From: Syntrophomonadaceae bacterium
GTDB lineage: Bacteria > Bacillota > Dethiobacteria > DTU022
Reading direction: 5' to 3'
Length of the DNA: 64,000 nucleotides
NCBI GenBank assembly: GCA_007119965.1
Contig: SKOR01000038.1
Location: 1-64,000, forward strand
The notes under the pieces were generated by a model. The model ran no database searches. It had not been told where the DNA came from and saw only the letters and a program-made list of their open reading frames with translations. The position numbers and the translations under genes were made by a program. Position 1 is the first letter of the stretch, and every line of letters begins with the position of its first letter. Shown one piece after another: positions 1-7,957 of the stretch.

Positions 1-450
1 ATCAGATCTTCATTTCATTACGCCATAGTGCCTGCTCAGCCATCTATCAACTTGCTGATCGCTCAGGCTGGAACTGCAGCAGTTCAGTTAGCGCCGTCCT
101 TTGCGGGTTCTGTCGCAGGTAGCGGCAGCGGTTCAACTTCAGCCCTCCGCTTTAGACTGCCCGGGACATTCGCCTTCCGCCGCTCAGGTCCCGGCGGCCC
201 GCGTCCGTGCGGGCCGGCCTGCTCCGGCCTTTGTTTCACCGGCCATTAAAGCTGCTCCGCCACACGTCAAATGCCGGCGCTAACTCAAACCGTGTTAACG
301 AAAGAAAGTGGCTGAGCAAACATGCGCCATTAATATTTTTCTCTATACAAGCTTAGCGCGCAAGCGCTGGGAACCGGAGTCAACCCCGCAGGAATGCTTA
401 CTGCCCAATTTTACCACATATCGGCTCATAATTCTGCCTTGCTGTTAAGC
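1..450. other. Left-end region without a convincing gene
   Basis: No open frame here looks like a known protein, and the short frames present are compositionally odd (Gly/Ser/Pro/Arg-rich). The stretch is GC-rich at 170-250 and contains a perfect 7-bp stem hairpin (196-202 with 209-215) followed by a second GGCC-type hairpin and a T-rich run, so it may hold the 3' end of a transcript arriving from outside the window. I see no tRNA or recognisable structured RNA. Confidence 0.4.
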
Positions 451-509
451 AAAAAGAGGCCCCGCAGCTGCCTGCAAAATACTACAGCGCCGTTGGAGCC
501 TCTTTCATT
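451..509 (-). terminator. Rho-independent terminator of metK
   Basis: Read on the minus strand, AAAGAGGCTCC pairs with GGGGCCTCTTT around a roughly 31-nt loop and the 3' arm runs into a T tract. It lies about 65 bases beyond the metK stop. Confidence 0.7.
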
Positions 510-574
510 TAATCAGTTAAACAGAAATGCCTTCACGCCTGACCCCATTTCCGGGGCAGCAGGACCGCCAATAC

Positions 575-1762
575 TTAAAGTGCTTCTTTAAGCAATTCTA
601 CCTTGTCCAGCTTTTCCCAGGTAAGATCCAGTTCGGGGCGGCCGAAATGACCATAAGCTGCCAGTTTCTGGTATATGGGGTTGCGCAGCTGCAGATTTTC
701 TATAATCGCCGCCGGCCTTAAGTCAAAGTGCTTACGGACCATTTCTTCAATTACTGTTACCGGCACTTTTTCTGTGCCAAAGGTTTCTACAAGCAGCGAG
801 ACCGGGTGGGCCACACCGATAGCATAAGCAACCTGGAGCTGACATTGATCTGCTAGCCCGGCAGCGACAATATTTTTCGCCACATGCCGTGCAGCATAGC
901 ATGCTGAACGGTCAACTTTTGTCGGGTCCTTACCGGAGAAAGCGCCACCGCCATGTGCGGCGTAGCCGCCGTAGGTATCGACAATAATTTTCCGGCCGGT
1001 CAGGCCGGCATCGCCCTGCGGCCCACCGACAACAAAGCGGCCGGTCGGGTTAATCAGATATTTTGTTTCGGGGACGATTAAACCGGTAGGGCAGATCTCT
1101 TCCACAACATGTGCGATCATATCTTTTTCAATCTGCTCCAGGGTAACTTCTTCGCTGTGCTGAGTTGAAATGACCACTGTATCGATGTGTGACGGCTTGC
1201 CATTCCGGTAAGCCACACTGACCTGGGTTTTGCCATCGGGCCGGAGGTACTCAAGAGTACCGTCTTTACGCACGGCGGCAAGTTTCTGGGCCAGCTTATG
1301 AGCCAGCGAAATAGGAAGCGGCATTAACTCATCGGTCTCGTTGCAGGCAAACCCAAACATGAGCCCCTGGTCCCCGGCTCCGACTAAATCATATTCGTCG
1401 CCTTTTTTTCCGGACCGTGTTTCATAAGCCTCGTCAACACCCTGGGCAATGTCAGGAGACTGCTCATCAATAGAGCTGAGCACTGCACAGGTCTCGCCGT
1501 CAAAGCCAAACTTGGCCCTGGTGTACCCGATATCCATTACCTTTTCCCGCACCAACTTGGGAATATCAACGTAGCAATCAGTAGTGATCTCACCGGCTAC
1601 CAAAACAAGGCCGGTTGTAACCAATGTTTCAGCTGCAACCCTGCCACGCGGATCTTCCGCCATGATCGCATCGAGAATCGTATCAGATATTTGGTCGGCG
1701 AGTTTGTCCGGGTGCCCTTCGGTTACTGATTCCGAAGTAAATAGAAAGTCTTTCCCTTGCAC
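575..1762 (-). CDS. metK: S-adenosylmethionine synthetase
   Basis: Methionine adenosyltransferase makes S-adenosylmethionine from ATP and methionine in the cytosol. The 395-residue product has the usual family length and the hallmark blocks [13 protein letters not shown] at the N-terminus, [10 protein letters not shown] in the middle and [16 protein letters not shown] in the C-terminal half. The open frame extends 52 codons upstream, but the start chosen is the GTG at 1762. It sits 8 bases behind GGAGG and gives the family-standard N-terminus, whereas the upstream extension would run back into the riboswitch terminator. Expression is controlled by the SAM-I riboswitch just upstream. Stand-alone gene with its own promoter and terminator. 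Identification is certain. Confidence 0.98.
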   Translation of the reverse strand: MQGKDFLFTSESVTEGHPDKLADQISDTILDAIMAEDPRGRVAAETLVTTGLVLVAGEITTDCYVDIPKLVREKVMDIGYTRAKFGFDGETCAVLSSIDEQSPDIAQGVDEAYETRSGKKGDEYDLVGAGDQGLMFGFACNETDELMPLPISLAHKLAQKLAAVRKDGTLEYLRPDGKTQVSVAYRNGKPSHIDTVVISTQHSEEVTLEQIEKDMIAHVVEEICPTGLIVPETKYLINPTGRFVVGGPQGDAGLTGRKIIVDTYGGYAAHGGGAFSGKDPTKVDRSACYAARHVAKNIVAAGLADQCQLQVAYAIGVAHPVSLLVETFGTEKVPVTVIEEMVRKHFDLRPAAIIENLQLRNPIYQKLAAYGHFGRPELDLTWEKLDKVELLKEAL

Positions 1763-1880
1763 TGATGTTTCCTCCTTCTCAAATCTGGAATTTATAGTTA
1801 CCCGAATACGGCATTGCACTTCTGCAATGGGCTTAACCAGGCACAACCTGAGGCGGTTTGTTATAAACCGGCCCTCAAAT

Positions 1881-1910
1881 ATAAAAAGCCTCTTGTCTTT
1901 AAGAGGCCTT
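1881..1910 (-). terminator. Terminator of the metK SAM-I riboswitch
   Basis: On the minus strand AGGCCTCTT pairs with AAGAGGCT across a short loop and is followed by TTTTTAT. It directly abuts the 3' end of the S-box aptamer, as expected for an OFF switch acting by transcription termination when SAM is bound. Confidence 0.9.
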
Positions 1911-2028
1911 CGTGGCACCCCTCATCTCCCGGGGCAAATAAACTACCCCGCAGCAATTGGCACCGTGACACATAATCCGGTTGCCGGGATTCATCGGGGC
2001 TGTCCCTCCTCCGCTCTGGATAAGAGTA
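1908..2028 (-). promoter_or_regulatory. SAM-I (S-box) riboswitch upstream of metK
   Basis: The minus strand carries the S-box consensus in order: CTTATCCAGAGCGGAGGAGGG at the 5' side, then GATGAATCCCGGCAACC, a GGTGCCAATTGC block and the closing GGGAGATGAGGGGTGCC segment. The P1 closing strand overlaps the terminator hairpin. This family binds SAM and stops transcription of methionine/SAM genes in Firmicutes, and its position ahead of metK is canonical. About 118 nt separate the terminator from the metK start and include a small CATTGC/GCAATG hairpin. Confidence 0.95.
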
Positions 2029-2049
2029 ACTATATTTAATTATGAATAT

Positions 2050-2078
2050 AGTTTACACTAATTGGCCTGAAATGTCAA
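2050..2078 (-). promoter_or_regulatory. Sigma-A-type promoter of the metK leader
   Basis: A perfect TTGACA -35 box (2073-2078, minus strand) is 17 bases from TAAACT (2050-2055). Transcription would begin about 15 bases before the S-box aptamer. Confidence 0.75.
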
Positions 2079-2184
2079 TTTTACGCACTTCCCCGGCCCA
2101 GTAAAGCCAGGCTCATATTATAATGACTGCTTTTTAATGAGCAGCCGCCTTTCATACTCTTAATTATCTACTTTTAAACAGATC

Positions 2185-2225
2185 AACCCGGCAGCCCAGG
2201 CCTGGGTGCCGGGCGCTGCCGGGTT
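2185..2225 (-). terminator. Terminator downstream of the flavin-type lipoprotein gene
   Basis: A perfect 10-bp stem, AACCCGGCAG with CTGCCGGGTT, encloses a GC-rich loop about 30 bases past the lipoprotein stop. The sequence is nearly symmetric and lacks a long T tract, so the terminator assignment rests mainly on position. Confidence 0.55.
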
Positions 2226-2256
2226 AATTATGCAAGGCTGGTTACTTTGACATCGC

Positions 2257-3015
2257 TTAGTTGACTCTTGCCGCGTCCATGGCATTTTCAACCGCTTCCA
2301 TCCACAATTCAGATGATCCGGTCGCTTCTGTATAAACATCTACGTCCGGGCCCTGGGACTCAATAAACCTCTGCGGCATCTCCTCCTGGGCTTCGTGGAA
2401 TTCAGTGTAACCCGTATCGGCTGCATAATCTTCGTCCTTCAGGGCATAATCGTCATCATTTTCAGGAGCGGCCTCTTCCAGGACGACATCTACAATCTCA
2501 TCATTCTCGAAAGTAACCCAGGCCAATCCAAATTGACCCCTCTCACCTGTGGATGATACTCCCATAAAAGTACCGTCGAAATATTCGGTGTCTACAGGAT
2601 CTTCAAGACCCGCCCTGATCATAGCATGCTGGGCTGCACTTCTGACTTTATCGGATGTACCGGTAGCCTCGGTGAAGGTATCTACATCCCATGTATCATC
2701 CTCTACAATCCAGTCAGCCAGCGCAGCATGAGATTCTTCCAGGTAAGGCCAGAGGTCTCCTCCGCCGGCATAAGTTTCGGGATCTTTTTCAAACCCTAAG
2801 CCGTCATATTCAACGATCCTTGCATCGACGATTTCTTCTCCTTCGATATCCAGCTCAATTTCAACATAGCCGCGTGGATCTGCATTTGAGACTGCGCTGT
2901 AAGTCTCCACTTCAGGTTCATCTATCGGATCCTCCACGGGCACCTCTTCCTCACACCCGGCAAATAAGGCCATGGCAACCATTGCCGCTGCTAATAAAAA
3001 TGCTAACTTTTTCAT
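2257..3015 (-). CDS. Lipoprotein with two FMN-binding-like repeats
   Basis: Predicted surface lipoprotein of 252 residues: Lys-containing N-terminus, hydrophobic segment and a lipobox LFAGC with the lipidated Cys at 21. The mature part is very acidic and contains two copies of an FMN_bind-like unit (about 48-135 and 160-250). Each ends in DTFTEAT (112-118) or DVYTEAT (226-232). This matches the Dxx(S/T)GAT flavinylation motif recognised by ApbE except that the Gly is Glu in both copies. If the Thr is modified, the protein would carry two covalent FMNs and shuttle electrons outside the membrane; that is inference. Good ribosome site (GGAGG) and ATG start. Stand-alone gene between terminators. 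No ApbE gene is in the window. Confidence 0.75.
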   Translation of the reverse strand: MKKLAFLLAAAMVAMALFAGCEEEVPVEDPIDEPEVETYSAVSNADPRGYVEIELDIEGEEIVDARIVEYDGLGFEKDPETYAGGGDLWPYLEESHAALADWIVEDDTWDVDTFTEATGTSDKVRSAAQHAMIRAGLEDPVDTEYFDGTFMGVSSTGERGQFGLAWVTFENDEIVDVVLEEAAPENDDDYALKDEDYAADTGYTEFHEAQEEMPQRFIESQGPDVDVYTEATGSSELWMEAVENAMDAARVN

Positions 3016-3230
3016 TGGTTTTCCTCCTTTTTTAAATTGATCTTTTATTATCTTTCCTTTCTGCCCATCTAACCTGTTGGTTCCCGGCAGCTGTAAGTTC
3101 AGATGCCGGAATATCAGGGCAGCTCAGGAAAAGTGAGCAGGTATTATCTGTTCAATTCTGATCTGCTTCCTGTTAACTGCAACCTGCTAAAATGCGCCAA
3201 AATGCTGCAACTGCTAACCTCCTGCCCGCC

Positions 3231-3281
3231 AAAAAACAAATTACCGTTTTAAGCTAAGGATCTTAGCAAAAAGCGGTAATT
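3231..3281 (-). terminator. Long hairpin terminator between fabZ and the lipoprotein gene
   Basis: On the minus strand AATTACCG pairs with CGGTAATT and an inner GCTAAG/CTTAGC stem stacks inside it; the 3' arm is followed by TTGTTTTTT. It most simply ends the fabZ transcript. Because a promoter-like pair lies between fabZ and this hairpin, it could instead attenuate the lipoprotein gene. Confidence 0.75.
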
Positions 3282-3396
3282 GCAGTCTGACCAACCTCTA
3301 TTGGGATTTGCAATCAATTGTTAATATCTGTTAACAAATACTGCAAACTGATACTTAGTTTAGCTAAAATCCTATCTATTGCATTTTTCAGTTAGT

Positions 3397-3425
3397 ATTA
3401 TAGCATGCTGAATCAAATCCGTAAA
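3397..3425 (-). promoter_or_regulatory. Candidate promoter after fabZ
   Basis: TTTACG (3420-3425, minus) is 17 bases from a perfect TATAAT (3397-3402). Transcripts from here would cross the hairpin at 3231-3281 before reaching the lipoprotein start at 3015, giving a leader of about 375 nt. The rest of 3016-3463 shows no gene. Confidence 0.4.
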
Positions 3426-3463
3426 TAGCTGCAGGGCGTTAATTTCTCATGAAGGCTGCTTTT

Positions 3464-3913
3464 TTATTCCTCGGTCCGGTCAACCACGGCAAACCATAGT
3501 TCCCCCGACGCCACGACCTTTCCTTCAACCCGGGCCTCAGCGCTGCCTTTGCCAAGGTTGCGGCGCATTCCGGTCATGGTAATTTCCAGTTCCAGTTGAT
3601 CCCCCGGCTTAACCATCTGCTTAAAACGGAAGTTGTTTATGCCGGTAAAAAGAGCCAGTTTGTTTTTGTTTTCGGGCATGCTCAAGACAGCCACAGCGCC
3701 AACCTGGGCAAGAGCTTCCACGATCATAACTCCGGGCATAATCGGCTCACCCGGGAAATGGCCCTGAAAAAAAGGTTCGTTGATTGTTACATTTTTCAGT
3801 CCGGCCGCTTTTTCTCCCGGCACCAGTTCAGTTAACTTATCGACCATCAGGAATGGGTAGCGGTGCGGCAACACGGAAAGTATTTTTTTTATATCAAGCT
3901 GCTCTTCAGGCAT
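3464..3913 (-). CDS. fabZ: 3-hydroxyacyl-[acyl-carrier-protein] dehydratase FabZ
   Basis: FabZ removes water from 3-hydroxyacyl-ACP in type II fatty acid synthesis (cytosol). The 149-residue hot-dog protein has the expected [11 protein letters not shown] start region and the catalytic pair His52 (in [13 protein letters not shown]) and Glu66 (in EALAQVGA). The ATG at 3913 follows GGGAGG at good distance. The gene stands apart from a fab cluster: no other fatty-acid gene is in the window. A perfect 9-bp inverted repeat lies 30 bases upstream of the start and may control it. Identification is secure from motifs and length. Confidence 0.96.
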   Translation of the reverse strand: MPEEQLDIKKILSVLPHRYPFLMVDKLTELVPGEKAAGLKNVTINEPFFQGHFPGEPIMPGVMIVEALAQVGAVAVLSMPENKNKLALFTGINNFRFKQMVKPGDQLELEITMTGMRRNLGKGSAEARVEGKVVASGELWFAVVDRTEE

Positions 3914-3942
3914 TAGCGATCGCTCCTCCCGTAAACTGCTCT

Positions 3943-3972
3943 GCTAACAGAAGCAATACAGGTTCTGTTAGC
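3943..3972 (-). repeat. Inverted repeat in the fabZ leader
   Basis: GCTAACAGA (3943-3951) and TCTGTTAGC (3964-3972) are perfect complements around a 12-base spacer, close upstream of the fabZ ribosome site. It could be an operator or an RNA hairpin; it does not resemble the FapR operator consensus. Confidence 0.6.
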
Positions 3973-4047
3973 GGGCATTGCTTGTACTCATGGCAATTAT
4001 TTGTTTAAGTCCCGGTGGATCAGGGCAGCGCCCCGGACAGGATGCTC

Positions 4048-4692
4048 TCAACGCTCTTCCTGCCAGGCCCTCTTAAGAATCGCGCTTACTTCTGCATCAC
4101 TGACCTGGTCAAATTTGCGGTAAAATTGCCCTACCGCGGCAAAATGGTCCGGAGCTTCCAGGTAAACCATATCGTCTGCCTCGCTTTGCAGCATTGTAAA
4201 GGTATCCGGCGGACCGACCGGAACTGCCAGGACAAGCCTGGACGGTTTCTTCTCCTGAACGCTGCGCAGGGCGGCCAACAGTGTGTAGCCGGTCGCTACC
4301 CCGTCATCAACCAGGATCACGAGGCGTTTATCGACAACGGGCAGGGGGCGGCTGCCGCGGTAAAGCCTGAGGCGGCGCCTGATTTCATCTTGCTCTTCCC
4401 CGGCAGTTTTATTGATATAATCCCCGGAAACACTTAGCCGGGAAACTATTTTTTCATTCAGCATCACAAAGCCGTCACCCGTCACGGCGCCGATCGCCAG
4501 TTCCGGTTGGTACGGTGCGCCAATCTTGCGGGTTATAATTAAGTCAAGTTCCCCGCCAAGGGCCTCCCATACCGGTTCGGCCACCGCTGCTCCTCCGCGC
4601 GGCACAGCCAGAATCAACGGTTGCCTGCCGCGGTAAGGTGTAAGTTGGTCGGCCAGTTTTTCGCCCGCCTGCCGGCGGTCATTAAAAAACAC
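4048..4692 (-). CDS. Phosphoribosyltransferase-family protein
   Basis: A 214-residue type I PRTase-fold protein. The PRPP-binding loop is clear (VILVDDGVATGYT, about residues 124-136), preceded by PRGGAAVAEPV and DLIITRKIGAP, which resemble ComF-like or erythromycin-esterase-associated PRTases rather than a known purine or pyrimidine salvage enzyme. The GTG start at 4692 follows AGGTGA. It lies 26 bases after the CooC-like gene and probably belongs to the same transcript. Substrate unknown; no base-recognition hood typical of Upp, Apt or Hpt can be assigned. Confidence 0.8.
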   Translation of the reverse strand: MFFNDRRQAGEKLADQLTPYRGRQPLILAVPRGGAAVAEPVWEALGGELDLIITRKIGAPYQPELAIGAVTGDGFVMLNEKIVSRLSVSGDYINKTAGEEQDEIRRRLRLYRGSRPLPVVDKRLVILVDDGVATGYTLLAALRSVQEKKPSRLVLAVPVGPPDTFTMLQSEADDMVYLEAPDHFAAVGQFYRKFDQVSDAEVSAILKRAWQEER

Positions 4693-4718
4693 AGCTGTTC
4701 ACCTGCCCGGTCTGCTTG

Positions 4719-5474
4719 TTACAGGGATATTGATTTAAAGATTTCCTTAGTGGCCTTGACTGCTTCCGAGTCATCCGGCAAACTTAAAAGAGCCTTGCCG
4801 TTAAGATCAAACTCGGCCACCATGGGGTCGTTTGGAACTTCGCCAAACAGGTCAAGTTCGCTTTTTACAATTTCAGGACCCAACTGTTCCGTTTCACCCG
4901 CGCGGCTGCGGCCGACAATCAAGCCCATTTTGGAAACCGCAATCTTGACATTACTGACTATTTCCCTGACCCGCGCGGCAGAGCGGACACCGCGGGCGGT
5001 AGCATCGCTGGTTACCAGGAGCAGATCCACATCCGGCAGCAGCCTTCTGCTCAAATGCTCCAGCCCTGCTTCATTGTCAATAACCACGTAATCGTAATTT
5101 TTGCTTAATTTCTCGAGGTAATTTTTCAACAGATCGTTCGGGTAGCAGTAACAACCCGGGCCCTGGGGGTTACCCATCACCACTAGATCAAAAGCATCTT
5201 CTTCGACCATGGCCCGGCTCAGGCGGTACTCAATGAAAACGTCCTTGGTCATTCCTGTTGGCACAGCTTTGGGATCCTTGGTTTCTTCCAGCATGGTCCC
5301 GATTGTTTCGGTAACCTCCAACCCCAGTGCTTCATTCAGGTTTGCATTGGCATCGGCGTCAACAGCCAGGATGCTTGTCCCCTTTTTTTCTTCAATCAGG
5401 TAGCGGATCAACAGGGCAGCTAAAGTCGTTTTGCCTGTGCCCCCTTTTCCGGCTACTGCTATGCGTTTAGTCAT
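4719..5474 (-). CDS. cooC: CooC/AcsF-type nickel-insertion ATPase
   Basis: P-loop ATPase of the SIMIBI class (251 residues). The deviant Walker A AGKGGTGKTT spans residues 8-17, a DADAN switch follows, and Cys108-x-Cys110 in GPGCYCYPND matches the metal-binding CxC that bridges the CooC dimer. The family loads nickel into the C-cluster of CO dehydrogenase (CooC) or into acetyl-CoA synthase (AcsF). Good Shine-Dalgarno (CAGGAGG) and ATG. It follows the VWA gene by 24 bases in the MoxR-VWA-CooC-PRTase operon. No CODH/ACS gene is in the window, so the client is inferred. Confidence 0.85.
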   Translation of the reverse strand: MTKRIAVAGKGGTGKTTLAALLIRYLIEEKKGTSILAVDADANANLNEALGLEVTETIGTMLEETKDPKAVPTGMTKDVFIEYRLSRAMVEEDAFDLVVMGNPQGPGCYCYPNDLLKNYLEKLSKNYDYVVIDNEAGLEHLSRRLLPDVDLLLVTSDATARGVRSAARVREIVSNVKIAVSKMGLIVGRSRAGETEQLGPEIVKSELDLFGEVPNDPMVAEFDLNGKALLSLPDDSEAVKATKEIFKSISL

Positions 5475-5498
5475 TCTTATTTTCCTCCTGTCTATATT

Positions 5499-6836
5499 CT
5501 ATAAACGTCCGGTGAGGACTTCTTCCAGTTGGGCGATTGTACTGCAGGGCCACATTTCTACCAGCTCGCCGATCTCTTTTACTGAGCGGTAATCAGGCCA
5601 ATATTCTAAAGGAAGCGGGTTAAGCCAGATAATCCGCCTGACCTGATCCTTAAACTTTTCCAGCTCTTTTATGGCCTGGTCCAGGGATACCGTTTTTGTA
5701 TCACTGACCACAATAACTGTCGTTTTTGCGTTTGCCAGGTCAGGGTATTTGCGGGTCATTTCACTGAGGGACCGGCCAAGGTTGGTGCCGCCGCCCCAGT
5801 TTTTGCTCTGCCTGATCACCCGATCAAGAATGTGCTGCAAATCTGATCTTCCCTTTAACCCGGGTGTAAGGTTTTCTACATTATCAGAAAAACTGAAGCA
5901 GGATAAGTTGCGTACAACTTCCTGCAGCCCTAGCAAAAAGTGGATTACAAAAACACTGTACTGTTTCATCGAAGCGGAGACATCGCAAAGCAGTAGAATT
6001 TGCTGCTTTGAACGGCGCTTCGGTTTGTGCTTCAGATTAAATATTATACCACCGAAACGCATATTTTCCCGCATCGATCGGCGCAGATCAAGAGTCCCGC
6101 TGCGGGGGCCGCTGCGGCGGCGCCTTAATATCTTGATGGCCAGCTTGCGGGATAATTTTTGCAGGAGCTGTTCTACAGCAGGCATATCGGCAGCCCTGAT
6201 TGCTTCAATATCAGTTTCGCGCAGGCTGCGGGCTTCTCTGCCCGGATCCGCTCCGGCCTCCTGGCCGGCCCCGTCACCGCTGCTTTCCTGCATGCTCTTT
6301 TTTTTAGTACGGCAGTAGCGAAGGTGACTCCTGACGACCGTTTCTAAGAGAGGGCGGAATCGTGATTCAACATTTTTCCCTGTTTCCGTTTTATGCAGGA
6401 AATCCTGCAGTCTGTCGCGCTGCTGTTCAGACAAAGAACCGTACTGCTGCAGTTCACCGCTGGTGAGCTGCAGAGATTCCCCTTTAAACTGCAGTTCGCT
6501 GTCGGCCCGGTTGATCTGATTTTTAAGCTGCTGATGGTAAGCAACCGCTTCCTCAGACCTTTTTTGGTGCTCCTCCCGGGGTACAAAATAATGATCAAAT
6601 ATGCTGCTAAATAGAGCCTGATCCCTGTAGCTTTTTACCAGTGTTGAACGCAGAGCAGCCTTAAATTCGCCGCGGTTAGCAAGGTCTATCCTGGCCAGGG
6701 CATTTAAAGCATCGATCATTTCCGTCGTCCCCACGGGAAGCCCTTCCCTTCGCAGCAGGCCGACAAAAATAGCGATGTTTTCTTCAAACATGCTTTCAGA
6801 ACTCTGAGGCATTTTATCTTTTATTGACACCGGCAA
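5499..6836 (-). CDS. CoxE-like VWA domain protein
   Basis: A 445-residue protein whose C-terminal half is a von Willebrand A domain. MIDAS elements visible are DVSAS (in LLLCDVSASMKQY), GGGTNLGRSL and a later VVSDTKT. The N-terminal region is helical and charged and matches the CoxE-like family. CoxE works with the MoxR-like ATPase CoxD in maturing metal-containing CO dehydrogenases; here the partner is the overlapping upstream gene. The start is uncertain. TTG at 6836 overlaps the ATPase stop by 16 bases and has GGCGGTG upstream, while an ATG at 6812 has no evident ribosome site. Confidence 0.82.
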   Translation of the reverse strand: MPVSIKDKMPQSSESMFEENIAIFVGLLRREGLPVGTTEMIDALNALARIDLANRGEFKAALRSTLVKSYRDQALFSSIFDHYFVPREEHQKRSEEAVAYHQQLKNQINRADSELQFKGESLQLTSGELQQYGSLSEQQRDRLQDFLHKTETGKNVESRFRPLLETVVRSHLRYCRTKKKSMQESSGDGAGQEAGADPGREARSLRETDIEAIRAADMPAVEQLLQKLSRKLAIKILRRRRSGPRSGTLDLRRSMRENMRFGGIIFNLKHKPKRRSKQQILLLCDVSASMKQYSVFVIHFLLGLQEVVRNLSCFSFSDNVENLTPGLKGRSDLQHILDRVIRQSKNWGGGTNLGRSLSEMTRKYPDLANAKTTVIVVSDTKTVSLDQAIKELEKFKDQVRRIIWLNPLPLEYWPDYRSVKEIGELVEMWPCSTIAQLEEVLTGRL

Positions 6837-7735
6837 ATTTCACCGCCGTTTTCGGGATTTTTAAGCATCTTATCGATCCCTTCCGGACCGATCTCCCGCC
6901 TGAAATATTGCTGGTCAGCGTGAGTCTTTAAAAAAAGGTTTAAGGTATCTGCAACCAACTTGCCGTCGAGGCGATTGCGGTTCAGGGCAACTAAAGCCCT
7001 GGCCCAGTCGAGAGTTTCGGCTATCGAAGGTTTCTTGCGCAGATCCTGCTGGCGGCGCAATCCGGCGACCACGCGGGCAGTTTCCCAGGCCAGGCGATCG
7101 GCAATCCCGGGCACCTTGGCTTTGAGGATCGCAACTTCTTTTTCCAGCTCGGGAAAATCAAGGTAAAGGTACAGGCAGCGCCTCTTCAGGCCGTCCGACA
7201 GTTCCCGTTCATTATTACTGGTCAGGACAACTACGGGGATATTCCTGGCCCTGACTGTTCCCAGTTCGGGAATAGAGACCTGGAAATCGGAGAGCACTTC
7301 AAATAAAAAGGCTTCAAATTCGGGGTCGCATTTATCTACTTCATCGATTAAGAGAACCGCCGGCTTTTGAGCCTGTATCGCCTTGAGCAGGGGCCTTTCC
7401 AACAGGTAATCGCCCGAGAAGAGATCTTCTTCACGAATCTGCTCGTCTTCCAGGTTGCGATTCATCTGAATCCTGAGCAGCTGGCGCTGGTAATTCCACT
7501 CATAAAGAGCCTTGGTTTCATCAAGCCCTTCGTAGCACTGCAGTCGAATCAGTTCTGTCTCCAGTATTTCAGCGAGAACTTTGCCCATCTCGGTTTTGCC
7601 AACCCCGGGCGCCCCCTCGATTAATAGAGGCTTGCCTAGGTCCAGTGCTAAATAAACGGTCAGCGCGGTACTCTCATCACAGATATAGCCAACCCGTTCA
7701 AATTTCTTTCTTAAATCGTCAAGTGTAATAGTCAT
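6821..7735 (-). CDS. MoxR-family AAA+ ATPase (CoxD-like)
   Basis: A 304-residue AAA+ ATPase with Walker A GAPGVGKTEMGK near residue 41, Walker B VLLIDEVDKCD, sensor region VVVLTSNNERELSDGLKRRC and the arginine finger context typical of MoxR. MoxR ATPases remodel partner proteins during metalloenzyme or complex assembly and are usually paired with a VWA protein, as here. Start ATG at 7735 follows AAGGA. First gene of a four-gene operon with its own promoter (7855-7883). The CooC neighbour supports a role in nickel or CODH maturation, but this is context inference. Confidence 0.88.
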   Translation of the reverse strand: MTITLDDLRKKFERVGYICDESTALTVYLALDLGKPLLIEGAPGVGKTEMGKVLAEILETELIRLQCYEGLDETKALYEWNYQRQLLRIQMNRNLEDEQIREEDLFSGDYLLERPLLKAIQAQKPAVLLIDEVDKCDPEFEAFLFEVLSDFQVSIPELGTVRARNIPVVVLTSNNERELSDGLKRRCLYLYLDFPELEKEVAILKAKVPGIADRLAWETARVVAGLRRQQDLRKKPSIAETLDWARALVALNRNRLDGKLVADTLNLFLKTHADQQYFRREIGPEGIDKMLKNPENGGEICRCQ

Positions 7736-7854
7736 AGTGTTCTTCCTTACTATTTTTATTTAACCTTCCTTACCGCCTGCCTGCAGCCGGTGACAGCAGC
7801 TGCTTCATATCGGGCATTAGCAGTATGGTTGTCATAGACATTTACCTTGATACA

Positions 7855-7883
7855 ATGATACTATACTTGCGGAAAGCGGGCAA
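7855..7883 (-). promoter_or_regulatory. Promoter of the moxR-vwa-cooC operon
   Basis: TTGCCC (7878-7883, minus) and TATCAT (7855-7860) are separated by 17 bases; the start of transcription would be about 110 bases ahead of the ATPase gene. Confidence 0.55.
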
Positions 7884-7924
7884 ACGTAACCCACACGGAA
7901 ACGTAGCCCTTTTAAATTGTTTTG

Positions 7925-7933
7925 TGGTAAAAT
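7925..7933 (+). promoter_or_regulatory. Extended -10 promoter of the amidinohydrolase gene
   Basis: TGGTAAAAT matches an extended -10 (TGn plus TAAAAT); no good -35 box is seen. Transcription would begin about 18 bases before the ATG at 7958. Confidence 0.4.
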
Positions 7934-7957
7934 TGAGAGACATTAAATACAGGTTTT

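Noticed and set aside
28..283. Two overlapping short open frames at the left end
   Set aside because: Biased composition, no family resemblance and no ribosome site; likely chance frames in GC-rich non-coding DNA.
1763..1918. 52-codon N-terminal extension of MetK
   Set aside because: It overlaps the riboswitch expression platform and is not seen in the family; the GTG at 1762 has the proper ribosome site.
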